Below, one piece after another: positions 7,471-15,600 of a DNA stretch of 45,659 nt. The translations under genes and the position numbers were made by a program. Location: contig JANXMQ010000018.1 of the NCBI GenBank assembly GCA_025354565.1, positions 1-45,659 of the forward strand, read 5' to 3'. Under the pieces are notes generated by a model. That model searched no databases. It had not been told where the DNA came from and saw only the letters and a program-made list of their open reading frames with translations. How positions within the stretch are numbered: the first letter of the stretch is position 1; each line of letters begins with the position of its first letter. The stretch is from Akkermansiaceae bacterium. Its GTDB lineage: Bacteria > Verrucomicrobiota > Verrucomicrobiia > Verrucomicrobiales > Akkermansiaceae.

Positions 7471-7575
7471 GGAGCGGCGGACTCCGATCCGCCGTGCCCA
7501 TGCAAAGCCGATGATAAGCGCCTTCCTCTGCTCATCGCCGCCTCATGGCCTCGGCGATTCGGAGTCCGCCGCTCC
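7471..7575. repeat. 105-bp imperfect palindrome (REP/MITE-like)
   Basis: Perfect 17-bp arms GGAGCGGCGGACTCCGA (7471-7487) and their reverse complement (7559-7575) flank a partly self-complementary centre (for example GCCGATGA against TCATCGCC). No T-run follows, so a simple terminator is less likely than a short mobile or REP-type element. It sits 71 bases after the DUF4340 gene and may still stop transcription. Confidence 0.6.
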
Positions 7576-7892
7576 CGGATGCTTCGAGTTTCGGCAATTA
7601 CTTTTGCCAAACGGTATCATGTTTAAAACCACCCCGAAGACGTCACCGAGGTCGCCGCAATCGGTTTTTCCGCTTTTCGTCTCCATCGTATCCAGAATGG
7701 CTCATTGTCCGAGGCGAATGTCTGTTATTTGGGACCCCGCAGCAAGAGTGCAAGTTACACAGGACGGCCGTGGGCAACGCTTGGCTCGCCAAGCGCCTGG
7801 CGATGGGTCACCCTTCCTAGGTGAGCACCCTGGTCCAACGGATTCGCCGGAATAAAAAGGAACAGAAAATTCTGAGAAAATATGAGACAATT

Positions 7893-7947
7893 TAAAAAAA
7901 TCTAGGACGGACCCTGTTTATTTGAAAACTCTAGGCCCGACCCCGTT
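7893..7947. repeat. Two near-identical direct repeats (CTAGG..GACCC..GTT)
   Basis: TCTAGGACGGACCCTGTT (7900-7917) and CTCTAGGCCCGACCCCGTT (7929-7947), each preceded by an A-rich run. Similar GGGTC-GGCCTAGA-TTTT strings are commonly seen beside transposase remnants, but no transposase is present here. Confidence 0.4.
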
Positions 7948-8227
7948 CAAGGTGAGTCCATCGCCCGTGCTCAGGGCATGATGCACGCTGCCTCCGAAAG
8001 TGCGGAGGTCATTGTCTTTCAGGTTGCCGAATCCTGTTTTCAATTCGTTCATGGTTTTGGTTTTCTAGGGTTTGGGGTTTGTTTTCGCATCCCGCCGCCG
8101 GGACGGATTCCCGGCGGGCGGAAAGGGGGTTTACGCGGGCACGCGGCGGTGCCATCTGTTGGAAAACGCCCGCTCGCCGGGCGGAAAGGAGAAACCGGGG
8201 CCTGGAAACGCCTCGACGACGGTTGCG

Positions 8228-8374
8228 GATGGCCCGTCCGCGATTGAGGATGCTCCGTCCGCGGTTCAGGATGACCCGTCCGCGGTTGAGGATGGCCCGT
8301 CCGCGGTTGAGGATGGCCCGTCCCCGGTTGGGGATGCTCCGTCCCCGGTTGGGGATGGCCCGTTTCCGGTTGCG
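8228..8374. repeat. Seven-unit 21-bp tandem repeat
   Basis: Seven contiguous units beginning GATGGCCCGTCCGCGGTT, with variants at a few positions (GATGCT, GATGAC; CGCGG or CCCGG). The last unit is the most diverged. The period is a multiple of three, so any frame stays open, giving a heptad-like DGPSAVE peptide in one frame, but flanking sequence is not protein-like. Confidence 0.85.
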
Positions 8375-8706
8375 CTTTCGGTTGGAAAGACGGCCTTCAT
8401 GGATCGGAAACCTTTACTTGGAATTCTGTGGCTCGGGCAAGCCCTCTTCCTGATCCCGCCGGGAAAGCCCGTGGTTACAAGGATTTCCCCGCATGGCGCG
8501 GCTGGGGAATTGGTAAGGAAAGGTGATGCTTTTTGCATGCCTATCCGATTCCCCAACCTTCCCGAACCATCCGGCTGGACTAAGGACACTCAAGCCTTCT
8601 TTCGCCACACCGCCGCCTGTCTTGCCCGTTGACTTCCAAACGATTCCACCTCTATCCTCACCACGTAAGAAACTTCAGCCCGCCGAAGCATATCGATATG
8701 CAGGTG

Positions 8707-8727
8707 GGCTAACAACCACTGTTAGCC
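8707..8727. other. Cassette 5' boundary: paired R''/R'-like boxes
   Basis: GGCTAACA (8707-8714) and TGTTAGCC (8720-8727) form a perfect 8-bp stem with a 5-base loop. GTTAGCC (8721-8727) is the exact complement of the R'' box GGCTAAC at 9087-9093, as required if 8722 is the 5' end of the cassette ending at 9176. The abutting GGCTAAC may be what is left of an upstream attC that lost its L''/L' arms. Confidence 0.55.
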
Positions 8728-8744
8728 GAAGAAATTTAAGACTC

Positions 8745-9092
8745 ATGCCTAGTGGCTCCATCATTAACGCTCTCATCCGATGCACACGTCAGGATAGAGA
8801 AGCCGCTGATCTGTTCGAGCAGGTACGATCTGATTTAGGACTCTGGGTCCTTGAGATGGATTACCCACAGGATGGCACCCAAGCCGAGCAGATCGCCGAG
8901 ATTTGCCGGCAGTTGCAGCTGAACTTACTTAGACTCCGGACGCTCCACGAAGGAAGCGCTGATTACACGCTGCATCTCACTTTCGATCTACCTGAGGGGG
9001 AACGAATTATTCTCCCGCCGTCACTTTCCAAACTGGCTACCGAGTGCGGCTTTAACCTTGAACTCTACGCCACGAGAGATGGAGACGGCTAA
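8745..9092 (+). CDS. Integron-type cassette gene, unknown function (DUF4279-like?)
   Basis: A 115-residue soluble protein: MPSGSIINALIRCTRQ at the start, then an acidic helical part, then YTLHLTFDLPEGERIILPP, SLSKLATECGFNLELY. The last third resembles the end of DUF4279-type small proteins found in cassettes, but this is a weak resemblance. The frame remains open upstream to 8523, but I prefer ATG 8745: it lies 18 bases after the boundary box, and the upstream part is low-complexity. The stop TAA (9090-9092) lies inside the R'' box of attC site 2, as in many integron cassettes. Functions of such cassettes are mostly unknown. Confidence 0.6.
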   Translation: MPSGSIINALIRCTRQDREAADLFEQVRSDLGLWVLEMDYPQDGTQAEQIAEICRQLQLNLLRLRTLHEGSADYTLHLTFDLPEGERIILPPSLSKLATECGFNLELYATRDGDG

Positions 9093-9182
9093 CACGTCGT
9101 GGGTGGCAACGGCGGATAAGCTCGCTTGTTCGCTTCGCTCTATGAGTCCTGCGCCGCCGTGCCACCACATCTAACGTTGCTA
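9087..9182 (+). other. Integron attC-like recombination site 2
   Basis: R'' GGCTAAC (9087-9093), L'' GGTGGCAACGGCGG (9102-9115), a variable middle, L' CCGCCGTGCCACC (9154-9166) and R' GTTGCTA (9176-9182). The arms pair over 13 bases with a single extra A in L'' (GGCA-A-CGG), the extrahelical base expected of attC. The spacers next to the R boxes are 8 and 9 bases. The L'' arm shares GTGGCAAC with site 1. The R' box belongs to the next cassette and need not match this R''. Confidence 0.7.
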
Positions 9183-9187
9183 AGAAT

Positions 9188-9292
9188 ATGGGCAATCACT
9201 TTTATGGGCCACACCACTGGGAGTTCACGCCGGTAGAGGCCGGAATCTTCTACTCGACGCTCTCCAAGTGTTTTGCTACGGATAGACTCATT
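9188..9292 (+). pseudogene. Truncated cassette gene start after attC site 2
   Basis: An ATG five bases after the R' box opens a frame (MGNHFYGPHHWEF...) of about 35 codons that runs without a stop into the 35-bp repeat and the beta-helix gene. The peptide has no signal character and is then followed by a complete signal peptide, so I read it as the 5' end of a lost cassette gene, fused by chance in frame. Confidence 0.35.
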
Positions 9293-9327
9293 GATCGGTG
9301 TGGAAAACTCCTAATGAAAAACGCTGC
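9293..9327 (+). repeat. 35-bp perfect inverted repeat, right copy
   Basis: Identical to the reverse complement of 106-140. It contains the untranslated leader, ATG and first codons of the beta-helix gene, so the copy here is probably the original and the left one the duplicate. Confidence 0.85.
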
Positions 9328-10501
9328 CTGCCGCTGCCACTTGCTCGTTCTCCTTGGAATCGCCGGCGTAATGCTGCTCGGGACGCTTCTGCAGGCAAAA
9401 GGTGCCGATGTCCCGGCCAGCCGACTGCTGCGCGTGGGATCGGCGCAAACCTACCATACCCCCAGCGCCGCCGCTGCCGCCGCCCAGGATGGCGACCGGA
9501 TTGAAATCGACGCGGGCGAATATGCGGGCGATGTCGCTGTCTGGTCGGCAAACCACTTGAAGATCAGCGGAGTGAAGGGCATGGCCCATCTGGCGGCCGG
9601 TGGCAAGAGTGCCCAGCAAAAGGGGATTTGGGTGATCCGCGGCAACGACACCACGGTGGAACGGATCGAATTTTCCGGTTGCCGGGTCCCGGACCACAAC
9701 GGTGCTGGCATTCGCCAGGAAGGCAGCGGACTGGTGGTGCGCCATTGTAGTTTTCACGACAATGAGAACGGGATCCTAACCGGAGCCAGCCCGGACAGCG
9801 ACGTCTTGGTCGAGTACACGGAGTTTCACCACAACGGCTCCGGTGATGGCTACTCGCACAATCTTTACATCGGCCAGGTGCGCCGCTTCACGCTCCAGTT
9901 TTGTTCGTCGCACCATGTCAAGACCGGCCACTTGGTGAAGAGCCGCGCCCAGACCAACTTCATTCTCTACAACCGCCTGCTGGACGAACAGGATGGTTCG
10001 TCGAGTTATGTCATCGACCTGCCTAACGGCGGCCGGAGTTTCGTCATTGGCAATGTCATCCAGCATGGTCCGCAGGCAGAGAACGGAGTCGCGGTTTCCT
10101 ACGCCGAGGAGGGGGCGAAAAACACGGTGCAGGAGCTTTTTGTAGTGAACAATACCTATGTCAACGAGCGCCAGGCATCTGGAAGTTTCCTCAAGGTGGC
10201 CGGCAATCTGGCGGCGGTGCGGGTAGTCAATAACCTGATCGTCGGCAGCAAGACCGTCTTGGCTGGCAAAGGCGACGTTACTAACAATCTGGTCACGGAC
10301 CAACCTGGCTTTGTCAACGCGGCGCATTTCGATTACCGGCTTACCTCCCAATCCCCTGCGCTCCATGCTGGTGTCGATCCGGGAACCGCTGGCGATTTCA
10401 AGCTCATGCCGACATTCTATCCCCTTCCTCCGCTCGGCGGCGAGCCGCACCCCATGGGTGAAAAACCGAACCTCGGGGCCTGTCCTGGTAGTGGTAAGTA
10501 A
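9314..10501 (+). CDS. Exported right-handed parallel beta-helix protein
   Basis: A 395-residue protein. Residues 1-33 form a signal peptide (CRCHLLVLLGIAGVMLLGTLL...). It then has SAQTYHTPSAAAAAAQDGDRI, the usual opening of pectate-lyase-like and polysaccharide-binding beta-helix proteins, followed by repeated short strands (VERIEFSGCRV, LVVRHCSFHDNENGI, VLVEYTEFHHN, FTLQFCSSHHV) of PbH1 type up to about residue 330. The fold is typical of enzymes or binders acting on polysaccharides outside the cytoplasm; I cannot point to catalytic residues. I chose ATG 9314 over 9188 because the signal peptide starts there. A single-gene unit facing the minus-strand cluster. Confidence 0.75.
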   Translation: MKNAACRCHLLVLLGIAGVMLLGTLLQAKGADVPASRLLRVGSAQTYHTPSAAAAAAQDGDRIEIDAGEYAGDVAVWSANHLKISGVKGMAHLAAGGKSAQQKGIWVIRGNDTTVERIEFSGCRVPDHNGAGIRQEGSGLVVRHCSFHDNENGILTGASPDSDVLVEYTEFHHNGSGDGYSHNLYIGQVRRFTLQFCSSHHVKTGHLVKSRAQTNFILYNRLLDEQDGSSSYVIDLPNGGRSFVIGNVIQHGPQAENGVAVSYAEEGAKNTVQELFVVNNTYVNERQASGSFLKVAGNLAAVRVVNNLIVGSKTVLAGKGDVTNNLVTDQPGFVNAAHFDYRLTSQSPALHAGVDPGTAGDFKLMPTFYPLPPLGGEPHPMGEKPNLGACPGSGK

Positions 10502-10655
10502 CGCCGCGCGTGCATGGTAACGGCTTGCACTTATCAAGGTGGCAAGGGCGGCATTCCAACCGCATGTTACTAGGAATTTGCCTTTAGCGGAAGATTCTTG
10601 AACACGCGTTGGGTCGGACAGGAGGTCGGGTAGTGAGGGCGGCGCGGGCAGCAAC

Positions 10656-11723
10656 TCAATCCCGGAATAACAGCGGAGTGAAGGTTGCGAGGTTTCTCCT
10701 CCACACCCCCCACGCGTGGGTGCCTTCGGTTTCGGTCCACTCGTGCTTGATCTTCTTTTGATCGAGCCAAGCGATGAACTTTCGGTTCGGTTCGATCAAT
10801 CCGTCTTGCTTGCCACAGGCGATCCAGAAGAGTTTGAATTTCGCATTCATGGGTTCCCCCGCTTCTGGATAGGCCTTGTCGAAATCGCTGGGTATGCCGC
10901 CGCTGCTGAATGCTCCGACCCAACTAAACAGATCAGGATGATAGAGTGCTGCTTGAATGGATTCGGCCCCTCCCATGGAAAGTCCGGCGACAGCCCGACC
11001 GGCAGCGTCCGTGCGGATGTGGTAGTTTTTCTCAGCGAGCGGCAGGACTTCCTGAGTGAGTGTCTTGTCAAATGCGGCGAGACTCTTTTCCCAGGCGTTG
11101 TTCTTCTTTCGGCCTTCCCAGCCGTTCGCGATCACCGACATGTCGCCGTAACCGAGCGGCATGACGACGACCATCGGGACGATTCTTTTCTCGGCAAGTA
11201 GGTTGTCGAGAATGACATGGGCGCGGCCCACCTGCGTCCAGCCATCGGCTCCGTCGCTGAAGCCATGCAGGAGGTAAAGCACTGGCAGTGGCTTGTCCGA
11301 CTTCGCGTCGTAACCCGGAGGGGTGTAAACGATCAATTCGCGATCATGATTCGCGATGGAGGATCGGTAGGGATGATGATGGAGCGCACCTTGCGGAACC
11401 TCGCGTGGGTCCCACGGCTGGTTGCCGGGGACGAAGGCTAGGCTATTCTCGCCGAAGTAGCCGGTCTTGCGCGCGGGGTTCGCGGGGTCGGTGATCTCCA
11501 CCCCATCCACGCTGAAGGAATAGGTGTAAATGTCCGGTTCCAAGACCGGGGTGGTGTAGGTCCAGACCCCGTCCGCGCCTTTTTCGAGGTTGTGCTTGCC
11601 TTCGCCGGATAGATTGACGCTGACCTTGTTGGCCTCGGGAGCTTTGAAATTGAAGGTGACCTTATGGTCCGGTTGGACGACAGGTGAAAAGAGCGCGATT
11701 ACGACAGCTAGGAGGGGTTTCAT
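10656..11723 (-). CDS. Exported CE1-like esterase with N-terminal CBM48-like domain
   Basis: A 355-residue protein. It has a short signal peptide, an immunoglobulin-like CBM48/E-set domain (about 20-105; VTFNFKAPEANKVSVNLSG, DGVWTYTTPVLEPDIYTYSFSVDG), then an alpha/beta-hydrolase with LYLLHGFSD (oxyanion loop), nucleophile serine in GLSMGG, an Asp in ACGKQDGL and a His in GTHAWGVW. This architecture is that of carbohydrate esterases such as feruloyl or acetyl-xylan esterases, and of Fes/IroE-like enzymes. Expected to cleave ester groups from plant or algal polysaccharides in the periplasm or outside. Start at 11723 (MKPLLAVV) keeps the signal peptide at the N-terminus. Confidence 0.8.
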   Translation of the reverse strand: MKPLLAVVIALFSPVVQPDHKVTFNFKAPEANKVSVNLSGEGKHNLEKGADGVWTYTTPVLEPDIYTYSFSVDGVEITDPANPARKTGYFGENSLAFVPGNQPWDPREVPQGALHHHPYRSSIANHDRELIVYTPPGYDAKSDKPLPVLYLLHGFSDGADGWTQVGRAHVILDNLLAEKRIVPMVVVMPLGYGDMSVIANGWEGRKKNNAWEKSLAAFDKTLTQEVLPLAEKNYHIRTDAAGRAVAGLSMGGAESIQAALYHPDLFSWVGAFSSGGIPSDFDKAYPEAGEPMNAKFKLFWIACGKQDGLIEPNRKFIAWLDQKKIKHEWTETEGTHAWGVWRRNLATFTPLLFRD

Positions 11724-11893
11724 GGGGTGAAATGTGGAAATATTTTCGCCGCATGATGACTCAGAACGCGCAAAGATCAAGGGGAGGAATAGATGCTTTA
11801 GGCGGAAGAATGGCGGCCTACGACCTGAGACTTTCGTCAGAATCGTGATTGGGTAAAGGCGATGTTACGTCCAATGATGAGGACCACCTTGCA

Positions 11894-12640
11894 TCACTGA
11901 GTCTTTGCAATGGCAGTTATAAACCCGATTTGCGGCACGCGTGGCGGAACGTCATCGAAGGCTCTGAGTTGGATGTCACCTGCGCCGTTCTGAAACAGCA
12001 CCTTGAGGCTTCGCGCTGCGCCGGGGTGCGGCCAGAGGCCCGTGGAAACCGGTATCCAGTTGTTGTCCTTAAATGCAAAAGTGCGCATGCCGGTCATCTG
12101 CCCGTCACGCACCGGAGGATTCTCGATGAGCGTGGTCTGGCCGGGTTTGAATTCGAAAACTTTCTGTTCAAGGGCAATCCTGACAAGCAAGGGACTGAGG
12201 TTGGTGATGTGAATGGAACCGGCGGGAAAAGCCTTGGTGGCATCGTTGATGACTATGATTTGGTTGCGGCATTTGCTGCCCTGCTTGCCGGGCAGAAATA
12301 TCAGGATGGCGGAGTTTACTCCATCTGGCAGGTTCACCTCACCGATGAGTTCTCCCAGGCGGGTGAGCGATGCCCGGTCTGGCTTGGTGGTGAAGATGAT
12401 TTTCCGCGAGTTGAGTTGCATGGTGGCGAACTGGTGATTCAGGTAGGATTTGACCGGTGCGGGGATTGAGGCCGCCGTGTCGGCGGCAGCGGGGTCTTGG
12501 GCGAAGGCCTCATCCAGTTGGAGTTCCGGACTGAATGCCAGCATGCGGATGTCCACCTTGACCAATGGTTTGTCCTGAGCAGAGAGGGGAAGGAGCGCTG
12601 ATGACATGACAGCTAACAGGTAGATAGAGGTATGAGACAT
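11894..12640 (-). CDS. Exported protein of unknown function next to Verru_Chthon A
   Basis: A 248-residue protein with a signal peptide (MSHTSIYLLAVMSSALLPLSAQ). The mature protein contains PLVKVDIRMLAFSPEL, GKQGSKCRNQIIVIND and a jelly-roll-like strand series (HITNLSPLLVRIALEQKVFE). I do not recognise a named family. The gene starts 40 bases after the stop of the Verru_Chthon A gene on the same strand, so the two are likely one operon, which suggests a periplasmic role with the pseudopilin-like protein. It is not one of the pilin-like B, C or D cassette proteins, because it lacks an N-terminal prepilin segment. Confidence 0.6.
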   Translation of the reverse strand: MSHTSIYLLAVMSSALLPLSAQDKPLVKVDIRMLAFSPELQLDEAFAQDPAAADTAASIPAPVKSYLNHQFATMQLNSRKIIFTTKPDRASLTRLGELIGEVNLPDGVNSAILIFLPGKQGSKCRNQIIVINDATKAFPAGSIHITNLSPLLVRIALEQKVFEFKPGQTTLIENPPVRDGQMTGMRTFAFKDNNWIPVSTGLWPHPGAARSLKVLFQNGAGDIQLRAFDDVPPRVPQIGFITAIAKTQ

Positions 12641-12680
12641 GGGATGGTGTTGGAAAATGTTGTGAGTGCAAAGGAGGGCT

Positions 12681-15600
12681 TTAGATTTCCTTTTCGCTGA
12701 GCCAGCGGAAGGATGTGATGTTGATACGGCGTCCGAAGGTTTTGTTCGTGGTAGATGTTAGTAGATTCGATGCGGTTTCCGGCGCGTCTGCGGGGTCCAC
12801 GAATTCCGGGACGCGCTGGCCGATAACTTCGCACCAGGCACGGGCAAGGATCGTCTTGCCATCGGATGAGACGGCCTCTCCATAACAACGGATCTTGAAG
12901 GTGTCGCCGCGGACCGTGGCTACCGGGGCGAGGGCAGACATCAGATCGCCCTGAGTCAGCATGGAAGGGGCTCCTTCCGCGCTGTTGCCATTGAGGACTT
13001 CTTCCGTCTCAAATCCCTGTTTGCGCTTGGCACCGATCAAGACGGCGCTGAGCGTTTTTGAGTCCCTTATTTTGAATGCGTCGTTGATTGTGGACTTGTC
13101 GATGGCGGTCTGGAGCAGTCCGGCGAGACCGTGCAGATCTCCCGCAGCACCGGGACGCCGGTTGACGAATTCTCCAAGTGACAGGCAAGGTGCGCCATCC
13201 GTGTCGCCGACCGCGATGATTTCAGCAACGATCCGTTTTGCGAGTTCGTCGATTTGCACATCGGTAAGTGCGCGGTATCCGGCCCAGAAAAGTGCGCTTG
13301 GTGGCGAGGAACCCGCGAGGGGCTTTGAACTGCGCACGAAAGGCGTAGTGGCGTTGTTGTCATAGGATTTCTGGCTTACGGATGCGCCTGTGACACCAAG
13401 CAACTCCATCCCGTTGACCGTCCTGTCCCGTAGGGAAAATAGCACCGCCCGCCATGCATCCACCGAACTGGAGTTCACGTTGAAGGGCCCTTTGACAGCG
13501 ACGTATTTGGCCAGTTGACGTGAGCGGTCCAGATCATTGAGACTTGAAACCGTGCCTGCTAGCGTTGGGGCATCACCGGTGGGAACGATCGGGACAAGGC
13601 GGCTGTCGAGTGCGGGCTGGGTGCTGTCAAACAAGCCTGTTAGCACGGTTTTGAGAGGTTTCGCTGTGGGCATGACGCCACCGTTGCCGCCACCGTATGC
13701 GGTGATTGAGGAAAAGTAATAGGCATCCCACAGCGCGTCGTTCAGGAGATATGAGTGATCCAGAGACAGGGTTCCGCTGCCGGTGGATACCCTGTTAGAT
13801 GGGATTAGCGGATGGCCGCGTGAGTTGCCGAACGGATGAACGACTCTTGGCAGCAGGGCACTGCTTGCGAGGTTGGTGGGAATCAAATCGCCAAGCGAGG
13901 CGGCGGGTGCCAGCGGCACATGCAGCATGTTGACGAACGATGAACCTTCGGTCACCGAGCCGTTGGCACCGAAGTAGCCCCGATAGGTGGTCGGGTCGAT
14001 GTCGATGCCGCCTGGAAAACTGTCAAAGCTCGTCATCTCTATCAGGCGCAGGTCGTAGCTTTGATGGGTAAGACCTACTTTGGAGCTGTCCTGCAACCCG
14101 CCCTCAACGACAAAATTGTTATAGAGCCAAGGTTTGCTGTCGGTTAGATCACCCTTGGTGGTCCGTGCGGTCATTTCCAGCATCGCGAAAGGTTTTTTGA
14201 ATCCATTCTGCCCACCCGAGTCCGGCTGAAGAATGTCACCGACTACGAACTGGCGGCTGATGATCGGTTTCGATGGGTTCTTGCTGAGTTCGTCGGCAAC
14301 GCTGCTGAAGTTGAAGCGATAGCTGCGGAGTGTGTCTGTCATCACTCCCGTGTTGTTGCTGTCGCTGGAGATATCGGTTGAGGAACTGCCGACATTCGTG
14401 CCAGCCAGGACATCGACTTGGAACTGCGCGGCGGAACCGACGGAGGTTACCAGTGGTTGGGCATCCACTCTTACCTCGTCGGTCTTGCGGATGGTGACGA
14501 AGGCGGCGTTCTTTTCGAATGGATACTTGCTCGCAGGGTTGCGATTGTTTGCTAGATTGTCGGTTTGGAGTCCGGCGCGCACGTCCCAGCCTGGCACACA
14601 TTCCACACCGAAAGTGCCAAACGTCGCGGTCGAACGATGATCTTGGTTGCCAAAGTTTTTGGCCGGATCCCAGTCGAAGAATGTCGCTTGGGTGTTGGAA
14701 CCATAGCCCCCGCCAGTTTCAGTGCCCCATGTCCAGCCGCTTTCGACGCGCGGGGAGAAGACTCTGACCTCGCCCGGTTTGAGTTTCAAACTGGCACCTG
14801 ACAGAGTTTGGTTAGTGCCGTCGGCGAGGACCAGTGTGAAACATTTCCTGTCGGTGAGCTTGGCATTGAGGTGCAGGCCCGCCAGCCCCACGGACAGGGC
14901 GTCCGAGCGAAAATTGGCTGAGGCGCTGGTTTGGTTGTCGATTTTGGTGAAACTGAAACCCACGGGCGGGTCCCAAACGCGGATGCGGGTTTTGGCGAGG
15001 TTCAGTGTAACGTCATAGGGATTATAGAGCGTGATCACCGGGTCGTAGGCGAGATCGACGGCACCATAGTTGGTATAGCCCTTGGGATCGCCGGAATTGT
15101 CCAACTCCTTCCGGCGGGTGTCCACATTGAAAGGGTAATGGGCCACCATTGAGAACACTAATTGGAATTTGGCGATCACGGGGATCAGTCGTTCGCTATC
15201 CGGTGCCGGGTCCATTCCTGTCAGAACCCCTGCGTTTTTCACGGCGAGGTCGGAAGCGGTCGATGGGACGTAGGTTGCCTCCGTAGTCGGTGTTTTGATG
15301 GATTTGTATTTCCGGTAATGGTCGCGGATGTAGTTCCATTTCGGCGCGCCGGAGGTGATTGGGAAGGCCGTGGTGTCGTAGGGGGAGTCGCCGGTAAACG
15401 ACTGCAAGGGGAGGGATGCTGCTTCAAACAACTGTGTTAGATCGGTTTTCAAGCCACCTTTGGCGGTGTCGGTTAGAAGGCCGGTCGAACTGGTGGTGAA
15501 ATCGTGGATGCGTTTGCGAAACTCGGGAACATTCGCCGACCCTGCGGGAATCGAGGCGGTTTCGAGCGAGACGAGATTGACCGGAGTTTTCAGGGATGCG

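Larger units (their letters stand above)
7400..8706. other. 1.3-kb non-coding accessory stretch
   Basis: No convincing gene. It holds an imperfect palindrome (7471-7575), AT-rich DNA with paired direct repeats (7893-7947), a 9-bp stem CCGCCGGGA/TCCCGGCGG (8095-8117), a 21-bp tandem array (8228-8374) and a 14-bp palindrome GCATATCGATATGC (8688-8701). A frame of 186 codons crosses the tandem array (8072-8632), but its composition follows the repeats rather than a protein. The mix is typical of a decayed insertion zone. Confidence 0.6.

Noticed and set aside
8072-8632. A 186-codon frame across the 21-bp tandem array
   Set aside because: The frame exists only because the repeat period is a multiple of three and lacks stops; flanks are not protein-like.
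8523-8744. Upstream extension of the cassette gene to ATG 8523
   Set aside because: The extension is Pro/Ser-rich low-complexity sequence and crosses the cassette boundary box and its hairpin; ATG 8745 fits the cassette layout.
10500-10600. A third attC-like site after the beta-helix gene (GGTGGCAAGGGCGGC)
   Set aside because: It resembles the L'' arm, but no matching L' arm or R boxes are found nearby.
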